Below are positions 53,117-64,000 of a DNA stretch of 64,000 bases, one piece after another. The notes below the pieces were generated by a model that saw only the letters and a program-made list of their open reading frames with translations, ran no database searches and had not been told where the DNA came from. The translations under genes and the position numbers were made by a program. Location of the stretch: contig NC_077238.1 of NCBI RefSeq assembly GCF_947179165.1, positions 48,030,293-48,094,292 of the forward strand. The letters run 5' to 3'. Every line of letters begins with the position of its first letter. Within the stretch, counting starts at the first letter, position 1. The DNA comes from Solanum dulcamara. Its lineage: Eukaryota; Streptophyta; Magnoliopsida; Solanales; Solanaceae.

Positions 53117-54593
53117 TGTCACGACCCAAAATGGGCCATGAGTTATTTGAGATTGGATCATATTAAGTCATTTAATTTATTTTTCTTTAATATTATCGTA
53201 TCAGAACGTGACACCCGATCCAATAATATCATATCGGCTCGTAACACCCGATCCAATAATATCGTATCGGCTCATAACACCCGATCCAAATATATCGTAT
53301 CGGCTTGTGACATTTGATCCAAATATATCATGTTGGCTCATGATATCCGATCCAAATATATCATGCTGGCTCGTGGCACTTAATCCCATAATATAATTAA
53401 TTCATCATTCTTTATTATCACATTCAACTTTATTAACAATATTTCATCAAGCCTTCTTTATTCAAGATATCAATTTTGATAGGGCAAGTTCAAGCTTATG
53501 GATTTCATAATTTTGGGATTACAGATCAATCACAAAAACATATCAACAATCCAACCCACAATAATTAAATGCGTAGAGAATTTATAAAATGACTCAACGA
53601 CTGTCAATCATTATTAAGAGTCTCTCTATGATATATAATAAATCATAACCTACCTCAAATGAAGAATCGAAGTCAAGCAAGCTAATTCACCAATGTCTTT
53701 CCTTTCTTCGATGCCTCAGAATATTTCTAATCTATGAAATATACAATATACGTAAGTAAATGAGTTCGTAGACACCCATATTACTATATCTCTAGCCTAG
53801 ACACAAAAACTAACACAATTCTATAATTAATTTCCTACATCTCAAACCTAGGTTTAAGTCTTAATTTCTCTAAATAATATAACTCTAATGGTATTTATAT
53901 AATACAATACACCTATGATTTAATTATCTATCTCAATATATCAAAACATGAATTATAATGTGATCATAATAAGAAAATTTGAAAGTAAAAATCAATACAA
54001 AATCAGTACCCTCTAACTACAAAACAAAAGTCTAAACCCATTTTTTCACTTTTTGCAATGATTATCCCGTTATTGCCAATTATTAGTCCACAACTATGAC
54101 CCTCAATTTCTAACCAAAAGTCCAATATGGAAGCACCTTATTTGCACTTTTAAAAGCTCACTGACAATTAAAATTTTATATACAAAAATTTAAATCTTTG
54201 ACCCATTAATATGATATACATGTATTGAGTATCCATACACTTAACAATAAGTTTTTACATCTATAAAAATTGGAGGTTACCTGCACTCAGTTGTTCATCT
54301 ACAGTCTGCACAGGTGAGTCCTGATTCCACCTCCCTTTCTCTTTCGTTTCTAAACTCTTTTGTATTAAAAGTGATAAATAACCCTAACTTATTTTAACAA
54401 ATATGGGGCAAGTAGTATAGGGTATTAAATAAGTTATCAATTTAGCCCACTAATTAACTTAGTTATCTAAAGTTACCCCTCAACTAAATGATTGTTGTTA
54501 TTGAATAGTTCAAAATACTCATTAAAATTTATGGGATGAGTCTTTTATGAAATAAAAATATCTATACTCAAAACTACTTAATGGGTAGTTACA
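53117..54593 (-). repeat. Element G 3' LTR
   Basis: About 1.48 kb; on the minus strand it starts TGTAACTACCC and ends GGGTCGTGACA. It carries six 33-base repeats at 53,207-53,395. The LTR start resembles that of F ('actattc.ataac', 'gggctaaa.tg', 'taataccctata'). Frames at 53,201-53,396 on both strands reflect a repeat unit divisible by three. Confidence 0.8.
53207..53395. repeat. 33-base tandem array, six copies
   Basis: The unit is close to 'cgtgacacccgatccaaata' plus 'tatcatatcggct'. Starts at 53,207, 53,240, 53,273, 53,306, 53,339 and 53,372, an exact 33-base period. The other LTR of G has five copies with the same period. It contains GATCC and CGATC words. Confidence 0.9.
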
Positions 54594-54689
54594 ACAGGTA
54601 CAAATTTACCCACCGTTTGTCCCCGAATAGTCAGAAGAAGAGCGAGGGTAGAAAAGGGTAATTGACTTGACGAACAAATGTGGATATCG

Positions 54690-55070
54690 GCCACACATAT
54701 CCGCCTCAGTATCCCAAGTGTACTTCTGAACCAGACGATTCTTCCATTGGGGTTTAATAGATGCAATCTCCTTAGTTCTCAACTTGCGAACCTCCCTATC
54801 TAGAATAGTTATAGGCTCCTCCTCATAGAATAAATTTTCAAGTAAGACCGAATCTCAGCAAATAATATAGTTTCCATCACCATGCTATTTCTTTAGCATA
54901 AAAACATGAAACACCAGATGCTCTCCGGACAAATATGAAGGCAAATCTAATTTATAGGCTACCTCTACAACACGCTTAAGAACTTCAAATGGTCTAATAT
55001 ACCTTGGAATGAGCTTACCTAGCTTACCAAATCTCACCACACCCTTCATAGGTGAAACCTTCAATAACAT
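54690..55070 (-). pseudogene. Element G chromodomain and integrase C-terminus remnant
   Basis: 54,885-55,070 reads 'VSPMKGVVRFGKLGKL', 'IRPFEVLKRVVEVAYKLDLP' and 'HLVFHVFMLKK', the integrase GPF-type region in which GPF is RPF. The chromodomain at 54,690-54,880 is present only in pieces ('WKNRLVQKYTWD'-like words on the minus strand, low confidence). Confidence 0.7.
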
Positions 55071-55994
55071 TTACTCTCCCTCCATAAACTATATGCCTCT
55101 GACCTTTTGGTCTGCATACTCCTTTTGGTTTCTCTAAGCTGCAACTCCTGAATGAATTTCACCTTCTCTAATAATTCCCTCAAAATATCAGTTCCCCAAG
55201 GTCTCACCTCAAATGTATCAAACCAACCAATAGGATACCTATATCTCATTTTATACAACACCTCAAATGAAGCCTATATCAATACTCAAGTGAAGTTGTT
55301 ATTGTACAAAAACTCTACCAAGGGTAGGAACTAATTCCATTGACCACCAAAATATATCACGCATGAACAAAGCATATCCTCTATCAATTGAATTATCCTT
55401 TTAGAGTGCCCATCGATCCGTGGGTGAAATGCGGTACTAAGATCCAGTCTAGTACCTAACTTAGCCTGTAAGGTCCTCCAAAAGTTGGAAGTAATTTACT
55501 TACCTCTATTTGACATGATGGAAACAGAAACTCCATGCAATGAAAAAATCTCGCAAAAATATAGAGTTTGGCTAACTTTTCTACATTATAAGTCAACTTA
55601 ACTGGAATAAAGTGTGCAAACTTAGTTAAGCTGTCAACAATCACCCATATCGAATCAAACTTATCTAATATCTTTGGAAAACCATCCACAAAATCCATTG
55701 TAATCCTTTCCCACTTCCATTCAGGAATCAGCATTCTCTGAAGTGTCCCTCCAGGTCTCTAGTGCTCATATTTTACCTGTTGACAATTCGGACACTGGCA
55801 ATAAAATCAACAATGTTATGATTGATTCTATTCCAGTAATAATATTTTCTCAGATCATGATACATCTTGATTGCAACAGGATGTATAAAGTACCTTGAAC
55901 TGTGAGCCTCTGCAAGAATAATTTGAATCAAATAGTCAACACGAGGCATACATACCCTCCCCTTGATCCTCAAGATGCCTTCCTCATTAATCAC
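55071..55994 (-). pseudogene. Element G integrase remnant
   Basis: 55,773-55,994 is the zinc region ('EEGILRIKGRVCMPRVDYLI', then 'AEAHSSRYFIHPVAIKMYHD'). 55,456-55,734 holds the first catalytic Asp in 'ERITMDFVDGFPK' and 'WVIVDSLTKFAHFIPVKLTY'. 55,061-55,261 has 'RYPIGWFDTFEV' from the late core. The Cys-x2-Cys and the last catalytic Glu fall in interrupted stretches. Three different frames are used. Confidence 0.78.
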
Positions 55995-56003
55995 AACCTC
56001 TCT

Positions 56004-56960
56004 CTACAAGACCATATCACAAATCTGGCTCAGCTTCTCATCATCAAATTGTTTTCCTTTACTCTTGTCAAGAAAAGAAGATCTTACCTCCACACAATTC
56101 AAGAATCCTCCTTTCTCAGTTACTTCCAGCCTCATATAGTCATTATCTAGAGTTTGAATATCTCTGGCCAATGGGCGTCTAGAAATATGCAAATGAGTTA
56201 AACTTCCCATTCTTCCTGCTTTTCTTCTCAAGGCTTCGGCTACCATATTAGCTTTCTTTGGGTGATAAACAATAGTAATATCATAGTCTTTCAGTAATTC
56301 CATCCACCTTCTATGCCTTAAATTCAAGTCTCTCTGACTGAACACATATTGTAAACCGCGATGATCTATATACAATTCACACTTGACCCCATATAGATAA
56401 TGCCTCCAGTGCTTCAACGTAAATACAATCACCATAAATTCTAAATCATGAGTGGGAGAGTTATGTTCATGCACCTTAAATTATCTTGAAACATAGGTAA
56501 TTACATTTCTCTCTTGCATTAACACTGCACCTAAACCAGAATAAGATGTATCACAATAAACAATCAAAATCTTACCTTCTATTAGCAAGGTAATAATCAG
56601 TGCAGTGGCCAATAAGATCTTGAGTTTGAGAAAACTCTCTTCACACTCATCCGACCACATAAATGGAACATTCTGCTTGGTCAGCTGGGAAGAGATGAAA
56701 GTAAATCCCTGTATGAACCAATGATAGTAGATAGACAAACCAACAAAGCTCCTTACCTCTGAGACATTAGTGGGCCTTTCTCAACTCTTCATTGCTTTAA
56801 TAATCTGGGGATCCACCATCACTCTATCCTTAGAAACTACATGCCCCAAGAAAACTGAATCAAGCTAGAACTCACAATTGGAGAATTTAGCATAAAGCCT
56901 CTTCTCCCTTAACAATCCCAAAATAATTCTCATATTCTCTTGATCCTCCTTTCGCTAACT
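56004..56960 (-). pseudogene. Element G RT C-terminus and RNase H remnant
   Basis: 56,004-56,474 is the RNase H second half ('[19 protein letters not shown]', '[17 protein letters not shown]', then '[13 protein letters not shown]'). 56,481-56,738 is the thumb and first half ('YYHWFIQGFTFISSQLT', 'ILIVYCDTSYSGLGAVLMQ'). Up to about 56,960 the RT reads 'MRIILGLLREKRLYAKF'. The palm with its DD motif is absent: the sequence upstream (56,970-57,120) is unrelated. Confidence 0.8.
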
Positions 56961-57129
56961 TGTTTGCCAATATTATCTTTTGACCAACAACCCATGATAT
57001 TTTACCTCATCCTCTAAACCAAAACTTTAAGTGAAATCCTCTCTTAGGTCTTTTAACAATCCAAAGTAATCAAATTTATGATCCAAGCCATTCACAAGTT
57101 CTTCTAAATGCTTAATATCTAATGCGATC

Positions 57130-57570
57130 GATCATTTCTTACATTATCAATCCATACCTTCACAAATCATACTAATGAAAAACTTGAATTTTGATTCCAA
57201 CTATGTCATCTAATTCCCTTATTTATCAACATTAGCTCATAACTTGAAGATCTTTATGAATTCACATATCTTAGCTTATTGTTGATCGCCTCTCCATTGA
57301 CCTTACTATAACCTTCATTAAAAATCCAACTATACCAGCTATCAAACTTGAAACCACAAAAGAACTTATCACCATACTCTATCCAAATACTTGTAGACTT
57401 TTTCTCAAATCTTATCCAATAGTTTTTAGCCCATATAAATGACACTTAACACTATCATCATAACCAAAGTAAAATAGATGGAAACATGTGTCTCTGAATA
57501 CAATTATCTACTCTCTCTCTAAAGATATATTTTTGGCCTTGCAATCAGAGTAAATATCCTTATTCTTGGC
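57130..57570 (-). repeat. Unidentified segment shared with element F, copy in G
   Basis: Inverted match to 47,391-47,830. The frame 57,254-57,445 (minus, 63 codons, rich in Trp, Lys and Phe) lies wholly in it; the F copy of this frame is full of stops. I do not recognise the protein. A transposon-derived or host-derived insertion are both possible. Confidence 0.6.
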
Positions 57571-57818
57571 TTCTTTCAAAGGTTAAACTACATCTCACTA
57601 ATTCCTTTTATTTATGATCTAGCTCCTTCCAATTCTATTCGAGTGGTATTTCAACACATCTTATAACTTTCCATACGCCCAACCTACTCACCAAATAGTA
57701 GCAAGTCACAACCTTAGATACTTACAAGTCGTTATTACCATACCAAATCTATTTAACCAAAAATTCTTATCATATAGTTGCATCACAATCACAATCTATC
57801 ACAAACTCTTGTTACCAT

Positions 57819-59390
57819 TGTAACATCTCTCAAAAATCCTCACAAGTGCCTTAAGAATGCCTTGGGATTAGGCCGCTCATGTAACGCATTATCCTTAATC
57901 TTTTTGGAAAACCTGAGTTCGGAATATCGATTAGGGGGTCAAAACCTATAGGAAAATAATTTTGGTGGATTTTAGGACACGTAGATCAAAAAATAGATTT
58001 CTCAAAAAACTGCATAAAATAGAAAGGTCTGCGCCAAGTCCGAGTCGCAGACCTAGCAAGGGTTTTCTAGCCGAGTTAGATTTTTAGTAAGGGCATTTTA
58101 GACTATTCCCAAATTATTAGCTAATGAACCTAGACATTTTTAGGACCTAATTCAACCCTATAAATTAACCTAAACCCCTAATTCTATTCATTCTTCTACA
58201 ATTCACCTACTCAAATATTTCTCTCTCTACAAAAAACTCTCAAGGACTCTATTGAAGACTTCAAGTAAATTCACTTAAGATCTCCATCAAAACTCTCAAG
58301 TTCTTCCAAAGTATTGGTGTTCTCACTTAAGGTATGTGGGTATTGATTCAAGGATTCTTTCATCCATGAAGCCCAATCAATTTCTCAAGGTTTTCTATCA
58401 AATTGAGGTATGGTATTTTATGGGTTTTATGATCTCTATTCCTATTGCATGAATTATGATTGAAAGTATGATCATGAGTCTATTTTGATATAAATTGATG
58501 GTTATTGCATTAAATTGAAGAGTTTTTCTATGAATTCTCCTATTTTGATTTTTAGGGTTCATGATGTAAAATATGAGTATTTTCAATTATACTTCCTAAT
58601 GATATTATCTATATAAATTATGTATGGGATGATATAAATTTTATGATCATGCATGTTTTCAAGTCCGTAGTAACAAACTAGTAGGTTTCTACTCCATAGA
58701 TAGTGCACACAGATTCTTCTTTCATTTTCCATTCCTTTCGGGTCGGAAACGCGGGCTGCTAGTGGGTCTGTGCCCATTCTCCCTCTTCTTCCGCTTTACA
58801 ACTGGAATAAGGAACCTTAGAATTCACCCTACGTGTCGATAAAAAAATTCTCAAGTGTGAATGCAATATTGAAACTCATTATATGAGCATGTGATACAGC
58901 TGATTACTCCTTAAGTAGTTAGTATTCACACTTGATAATTGACGTATCCATTATCATACACCACTAGTATCACACCGTGAAAATTTGTTAGATCCATCAT
59001 TGAAATACATTATACCTATCAAGAAGATCGTACCCAAATGACCCGCATATTTCTACCCATTTAATAGCTGCAAAACATTACCAAATCCGATATGTTCTAT
59101 CTCTAGCTCAAGCGATATGCATTCTTTCGTAGATCAGGTCGCTAGCAGAAGTAACACAATCCATAACTCTAAATAACAAAGTATCGATATTGTTGTAGTA
59201 ATCGTATCATGACCCTCTTTGATAAACACTTATTCTATGAAACTGCAGTAGAGATTCTGACCACAATCCTTTCACAAAATGGGAAAATCCTCACCTCTAG
59301 ACTAAAGCAAAGTTGGGTAGCATATTTGGATAAGGCATGAAATTTGGCCTCATAGGTTGCAATGAACACCTTCCCTTGTTTTATATTCAG
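57819..59390 (+). repeat. Probable nested LTR, plus strand
   Basis: It starts TGTAACATCTC after 'accat' and has a plus-strand TATA box CCCTATAAATT at about 58,157-58,167 followed by a leader-like 'ctctctctac' stretch. It interrupts element G between the shared segment and gag. Its right end and a target duplication were not found, so 59,390 is only the edge of readable gag. Frames at 58,398-58,777 (minus) have no domain. Confidence 0.5.
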
Positions 59391-59600
59391 GAACTAATCT
59401 CCCATCTTATTCCTCGAGGTCTAGAGGGATATACTTCTCCACGAAGAAGTCAAAAGAGCTTCCCAGCTGCCTGACCTCTTCCCCTGGTGAATTTTCTCCC
59501 GCGACCTCTACCACGACCTACCGTCACTACTCCCCCTCTGGTTACAACCCTAACGGCTGGCGTAGGTGCTATTGTTGCTATAGTTCTGAATATTTGTGAA
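59391..59600 (-). pseudogene. Element G gag N-terminal remnant
   Basis: On the minus strand the region reads 'VRVVTRGGVVTVGRGRGRGR', an Arg/Gly-rich start typical of plant gypsy gag, then about 40 codons before a stop near 59,405. It is followed downstream by the nested LTR instead of capsid. Confidence 0.55.
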
Positions 59601-59795
59601 AATAGAGTGAAGAAGGTCAGATACTAATTTGTATCACCTAGATACCAATTGGATCCAAGTAATAGCACGAAAGAAAGAAAGAATGGATTTTTTCTAAGAT
59701 CATGTACACTCTCGAATAAAAGTAAAGACATCCCTGTACCCTTTCACAAGACTCTACTAGACCTGTCCTTCTATGATAAGATCACCGAACTTAAA

Positions 59796-59807
59796 GCTCT
59801 GATACCA
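59796..59807 (-). other. Element G primer-binding site
   Basis: On the minus strand TGGTATCAGAGC, a perfect 12-base complement to the initiator tRNA-Met 3' end, four bases from the LTR end at 59,812. Confidence 0.8.
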
Positions 59808-59811
59808 AGTT

Positions 59812-60953
59812 TGCTAGGATCCAAAATGGGCCATGAGTTATTTGAGATTGGATCGTATTAAGTAATTTAATTTGTTTTTCTTTAATATTAATATGTCAAA
59901 ACGTGACACCTGATCCAATATTATCGTATTGACTAGTGACACTCGATCCAAATATATTATGTCAGCTCGTGAAACCTGATCCAAATATATCGTGTCAGCT
60001 CATGACACCTGATCCAAATATATAATGTTGGATTGTGGTAGTTGATCCCATAATATAATTAATTTATCATTTATTATTATCACATTCAACTTTATTAACA
60101 ATATTTAATCAAGCCTTCTTTATTAAAGCATCACTTTTGATAGGGCAACTTCAATCTTATGGATTTCACGGTCTTGGGTTTGCAAACCAATCACAACAAC
60201 ATATCAATAATTCAACCCATAATAATTAAATGCATAGAAAACTTCACAACTTTACTCAACGACTATCAATCACTATTAAGAGTCTCTCTATAATATATAA
60301 TAAACCATAACCTACCTTAACTGAAGAATCGAAATCAAGCAAGTTAATTCACCAATGCCTTTCCTTTCTTCGATGCCTCAGAATATTTCCAATATATCAA
60401 ATATATAATATTTGTAAGTAAACGAGTTCGTAGACACCCATATTACTATATGTCTAGCCTAAACTCAAAAACTCATACAATTCTATAATCAATTTCCTAC
60501 ATTTCAAGCCTAGGTTTAAGTCATAATTTTGCCAAATAATATAATTCTAATGGTATTTATATAATACAATGCACCTTATTTGATTACCTATCTCAATATA
60601 TCAAAGCATGAATTGTAATGTGATTATAAAAAAAAAATTGGAACCAAAAATCAATACGAAATCAATAGCCTCTAACTACAAAACAAAAGTCATAACCTGA
60701 ATTTCTACTAGTTGCAATGATTACCCCGTTATTGCCAATTGTTAGTCCACAACTACGATCCTCAAATTCCAACCAAAAGTCCAATGTGGCAGCACCTTAT
60801 TTGCACTTTTGAAAGCTCACTAACAATTAAAATTTTCCACCCATTAATATGATATTCAATATATATACCATATACTTAACAATCAGTTTTTACATCTATA
60901 AAAATTGGAGGTTACCTGCACTCGGTTGTTCGTCTACAGTCTGCATTGGTGAG
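59812..60953 (-). repeat. Element G 5' LTR, cut by the hAT element
   Basis: Aligns with 53,117-54,307 of the 3' LTR over its whole length, including five 33-base repeats (59,902, 59,935, 59,968, 60,001 and 60,034) against six there. It stops at 'tctgcattggtgag' where the other LTR continues 'tcctgattcc'; the missing ~290 bases include the U3 start. Confidence 0.82.
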
Positions 60954-62505
60954 TAGGGGTGTTCATGGTTCAGTTTGGGTCAGTTATTGATTAAAACCAT
61001 AACCAAACTAATTTAATCAGTTTTTAAATGTCTAAAACCATAACCAAACCAAGTAAAATAATAACCACCGATTTGGTTATTGTCGGTTTAGTTTGGTTTT
61101 TCAATATTTGACTAGCCGGGATAATTCAAATATTTCTCTCTACATTCTTCAAATTTCTTATGAAGCTCTTTTTTCCTAACGGCCCACAAGGGCGAACTTT
61201 GCTGCATATTGAGGGAAAAACATGCTGATGATAAATTAGGTGGATCAAACTTGCAACGCAGTTTAAATTTAAAAGAACAAGTCAAACAGAGGTTCCAAAA
61301 TACAAACAACTTTATCCATTAAAATGAAAAAATTACATATTCAAACTAAACTAACTAGAGAATCCATAATATAATCAAAAGTACTTCGACCATCTTCCTT
61401 AGCTTAAGCTCCAAACTAATCAATGCTCAAAACAGTGCTTAGAGAATCTGTAAAAGAAATCACGATATTAGGCATTAAATGTAGAAAAACATAAAGGTAT
61501 AGCAGCTCAGCCAAAAAATATATCAACAACTTTGCCCCAAAACTTAAAGTGCAACTGGAAAAAAAAACACCAGCACAGCTGAATAATTTAGATTCTCCAA
61601 TAGTAGAAGTTCTCTATTGGAAGTTCACTTGAAAGACAATATATTCTGTTAGGACCAATAGCTCACTACTAATAAGAAACTTCATCCAACAAAAGGATGC
61701 ATTTTTATGTAGCTGCAATGACTTTTATTGTTTGCACATTCATGTGAATAAAGATGCAGATTAAAAAGTTGGATGGGGTTCAAAATTGATAACTTTAACA
61801 AAGGGTACAGATAAAAATAATAAAGAAAATTGGGGGTGGTTAATGAGGGAGAATAAATAACTTAACTAATATGACAGAGTAGTTGATATAGGAAAAGTTT
61901 ACGTTATAGTGTTTCACAAGGAATGAAGTTTTTGTTAAAATTTATGTTATGTTACGTTAAAGTTTACGTTAAAGTGTTTCACAACCAATAGCTCACTAAT
62001 AACAAGAAACTAATCACAAAACATAAAATCAAGGTCATTTGCACACTTCACTAATCCAATTGGGAAGAACTCTTAGTCTGGCTGATCCAAAATATAGCGA
62101 AATCTAGTACTTCATATGGACTTTACACAGGCATGGATAATCGGTTTATCAGTAAGTTCTTCAATAACTTCAACTTTCACAAGTGAAGTCATCTAAATGC
62201 TAATACATCCAAACAAACAAGATTTTTTTTCTAAATCCAGCACAGTTCGGCAATGGCAACAGCACTGCTGAAATTGTGGCAGCAGCATAGTTCAGCAGCA
62301 GCAGCAGCGCAGTTTCCAGCAACAAACAACGTACAATTTAATATTTTTGGGCTCAAAACTAGTAACCAGCTCTCAATATTAAAGTGTAGCAATACATATT
62401 AAATGGGCAACAATTAGCTAAAAACCATAGAAAGCTCAAAGTCTCAACAACTATCTTTCTAAGATAGTAATTTGCAGCAAGTGAAACAAATATTCATATA
62501 GTTAA

Positions 62506-62823
62506 TTATGTAAAATTACCTTTTTCAGCGATCTCAAGTTTTTGAATTTCTTCTAAAAAGTCTTCAAGCTTGCATTCTTTACATGTTGACCGCAACCATT
62601 GTTGACAACAAACAAGAGCTTCAGCTGTATTTATCGATAGAGAACTTAGATAACAATCAAGTATCCGACCACCAGTGCTAAAAGCTGATTTCGAGGCAAC
62701 AATAGATGTAGAAATAGCTAGCACATCTCTTGCAATCCTAGAGACAATAGGAGATCTTTCAGATGAATATTTCAACCAAGTCAAGATATTGAAATCCTTA
62801 ATCTTCTCCAGATCATTCATCAA
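62506..62823 (-). pseudogene. hAT transposase C-terminal dimerisation domain
   Basis: 105 codons open, stopping at 62,506. It reads 'FNILTWLKYSSERSPIVSRI', 'ARDVLAISTSIVASKSAFST', 'GGRILDCYLSSLS' and 'EALVCCQQWLR', the hATC domain through which hAT transposases dimerise, complete with its W, the ASE/ASK-SAFSTGGR motif and the closing WLR. It is the best preserved part of the transposase. Confidence 0.9.
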
Positions 62824-62892
62824 ATATTTTTCAAGATCAGACTTATTATCAACATCATTCTCATCTTCAAGAAATTTCTCCCATTGCGATTG

Positions 62893-64000
62893 TCATACAT
62901 CAGAACTATTGATTGCACCAATTTGACTCATCACTCTAGTTTGCTCTCCAATATTTTCACTAGAAGGACCAGAAATAGAATTCTTATAATGATTATACAA
63001 GGGATTTAAAGTGTTCACCACTTTAGTAGACTTTTTATTTCCCTCCACAGGATCATAAATATTATTAAAAAGGAATTCACATACTTTATTTTGTAGCAAG
63101 GACCCAACACAACGGGAACAACTAACAACATGTTCATATCCTCAAAATCATCCCAATATTTATCAAACTTAATTTTTATCTTTCTAGCCATATCAGTAAA
63201 AATTGAATCGCTATAATTCAAATACTGGACAATTATGCTTTGAAAATTAAAAATCTCATGGAATAAACAATTTGAAGTAACATTCAAAGTACTCGAAAAC
63301 TTCAAAGTGGTTTTATAGAAAATGTCAAGAAACTTGAGAAAGACTTTCACATTCTTCCAATCTTCCGAAGATGGATGCACTGTTGTTCCACTCAATTTAA
63401 GATAATAGTTAAAGTACTTATGATCATCAATATACATTCTTGAAAAGGCTTTTTCAAATTGTACAGTTGTATTTAACATCAAGTATGTAGAGTTCCATCT
63501 CATCTCAACATCCAAACTCAAAAGGCCATGGGTGTCTAGTTTTACCTTCTCAACATATGACTAAAAGGAAGCAGATCTTACAGGAGAAGACTTAAAATAT
63601 TTCACAACATGCCTTACCCAAGAAATGGACTCATTTTATTCATTCAATCCTTCTTTTATAATCAAATTCAAGATATGGGCATTACACCGAACGTGTAAAA
63701 AATCATTTCCCAAGAGACACCATTCCAATAATTAATTCTCCCTTTCAATTACCTGATTGCGGCATCATTAGCTGCTACATTATCTAGTGTCACCATGAAT
63801 ATGTTCTCGATCTCCCAATCTAACAAACAAGCTTCAATTCCTTTTGTAATTATCTCACCCTTATGATCTGGAGTTTGAAAAAAGTTTAGAATATTTTTTT
63901 GCAAATTCCACTGATCATCAATCCAGTGAGCAATAATGACCATATAAGTCAAATTTTGGATTGACGTCCATGTGTTGCTAGTAAGACAAACACGTTGATC
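62893..64000 (-). pseudogene. hAT transposase catalytic region, interrupted
   Basis: 63,015-63,521 reads 'DVEMRWNSTYLMLNTTVQFE', 'FLDIFYKTTLKFSSTLNVTS' and 'MARKIKIKFDKYWDDFEDMN', the RNase H-fold second half of hAT transposases (with the conserved RWNST). 63,749-63,952 is the first half, with 'IIAHWIDDQWNLQKNILNF', 'HKGEIITKGIEACLLDWEIE' and 'VTLDNVAANDAAIR', containing the acidic D of the DN motif. Upstream, 63,960-63,998 reads 'CLTSNTWTS'. A frameshift and stops lie between 63,560 and 63,750, and another break at about 63,010-63,100 and 62,830-62,900. The N-terminal BED zinc finger lies beyond the window. ZF-BED/RICESLEEPER-like; not active. Confidence 0.88.

Larger units (their letters stand above)
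53117..60953 (-). mobile_element. Element G: rearranged Ty3/gypsy chromovirus
   Basis: Minus-strand order: 5' LTR (60,953-59,812, cut by hAT), primer-binding site, gag start, nested LTR, unidentified segment shared with F, RT from the thumb onward, RNase H, integrase, chromodomain, 3' LTR (54,593-53,117). The LTR pair shares the 33-base array and flanking blocks. Protease, most of gag and the RT palm are missing. The coding part is AT-rich and broken into many pieces. Confidence 0.82.
60954..64000 (-). mobile_element. Element H: hAT DNA transposon, runs off the window
   Basis: The left end TAGGGGTGTTCATGGTTCAG is typical of plant hAT termini and is followed by subterminal 'aaccataaccaaac' and its complement 'gtttggttat'. 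The eight bases before it (TTGGTGAG, 60,946-60,953) are the candidate target duplication, to be matched beyond the window. The transposase lies on the minus strand and is broken. The stretch 60,990-62,500 between terminus and transposase has no gene, only a CAG microsatellite (62,280-62,310). Confidence 0.82.

Noticed and set aside
53201..53396. Two open frames on opposite strands over regularly spaced repeats; CRISPR-like at first sight
   Set aside because: The units are contiguous 33-base copies without unique spacers and lie in an LTR that has a partner at 59,902; the frames arise because 33 is divisible by three.
61112..61309. 65-codon minus-strand frame near the hAT terminus
   Set aside because: Lies beyond the hATC end of the transposase, has no domain, and is in the subterminal non-coding region.
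62280..62310. CAG repeat as a coding polyglutamine tract
   Set aside because: No open frame continues through it; it lies in the non-coding part of the hAT element.

Overview
The window is plant nuclear DNA made almost entirely of nested, decayed transposable elements. I found no host protein-coding gene, no intact RNA gene, no CRISPR array and nothing bacterial. The evidence is several Ty3/gypsy chromovirus retrotransposons (gag, protease, reverse transcriptase, RNase H, integrase and chromodomain in that order, with primer-binding sites matching plant initiator tRNA-Met), a plant mitochondrial nad9 copy, a hAT transposase, and a degenerate plant-type 5S rRNA sequence. The LTR style recalls Solanaceae (Solanum or Capsicum), but that is inference; only 'angiosperm, probably eudicot' is well supported.

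Layout, naming elements A to H from left to right. 1-1,700: LTR-like repeat with a minus-strand TATA box. 2,035-4,021: solo LTR. 4,036-5,746: two LTR fragments, the second carrying an array of tRNA B-box-like motifs. A (5,747-13,613, minus): long-LTR chromovirus whose 5' LTR is cut short. B (13,614-24,915, minus): two 3.1-kb LTRs, each followed by the same primer-binding site and leader, around a nearly unreadable interior that contains a 5S rRNA-like sequence. C (25,156-30,819, minus): the best preserved element, complete with both LTRs, PBS, PPT and one broken gag-pol frame. D (30,861-39,139, minus): decayed element with a truncated 5' LTR. E (39,140-43,890, plus): two long LTRs separated by only about 470 bp. 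43,891 to about 46,880: inserted mitochondrial DNA with a nad9 pseudogene. F (47,391-52,605, plus) and G (53,117-60,953, minus): two 5'-rearranged elements of related families that share an unidentified segment; G also hosts a nested plus-strand LTR. H (60,954 to window end, minus): hAT transposon inserted in the 5' LTR of G.

Relative order of events that the sequence supports: C entered a short stretch now lying between B and D; mitochondrial DNA joined the 3' LTR of E; G entered an older LTR fragment (52,831-53,116); H entered the LTR of G. Most visible damage in C, D, F and nad9 is of the C-to-T / G-to-A type expected from decay of methylated cytosines. No cooperating gene system was found. 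The most interesting items are the 5S rRNA-like sequence inside B, the B-box-like array, the G-box/hairpin LTR promoter of B, the templated filler at the mitochondrial junction, and the unidentified segment shared by F and G.
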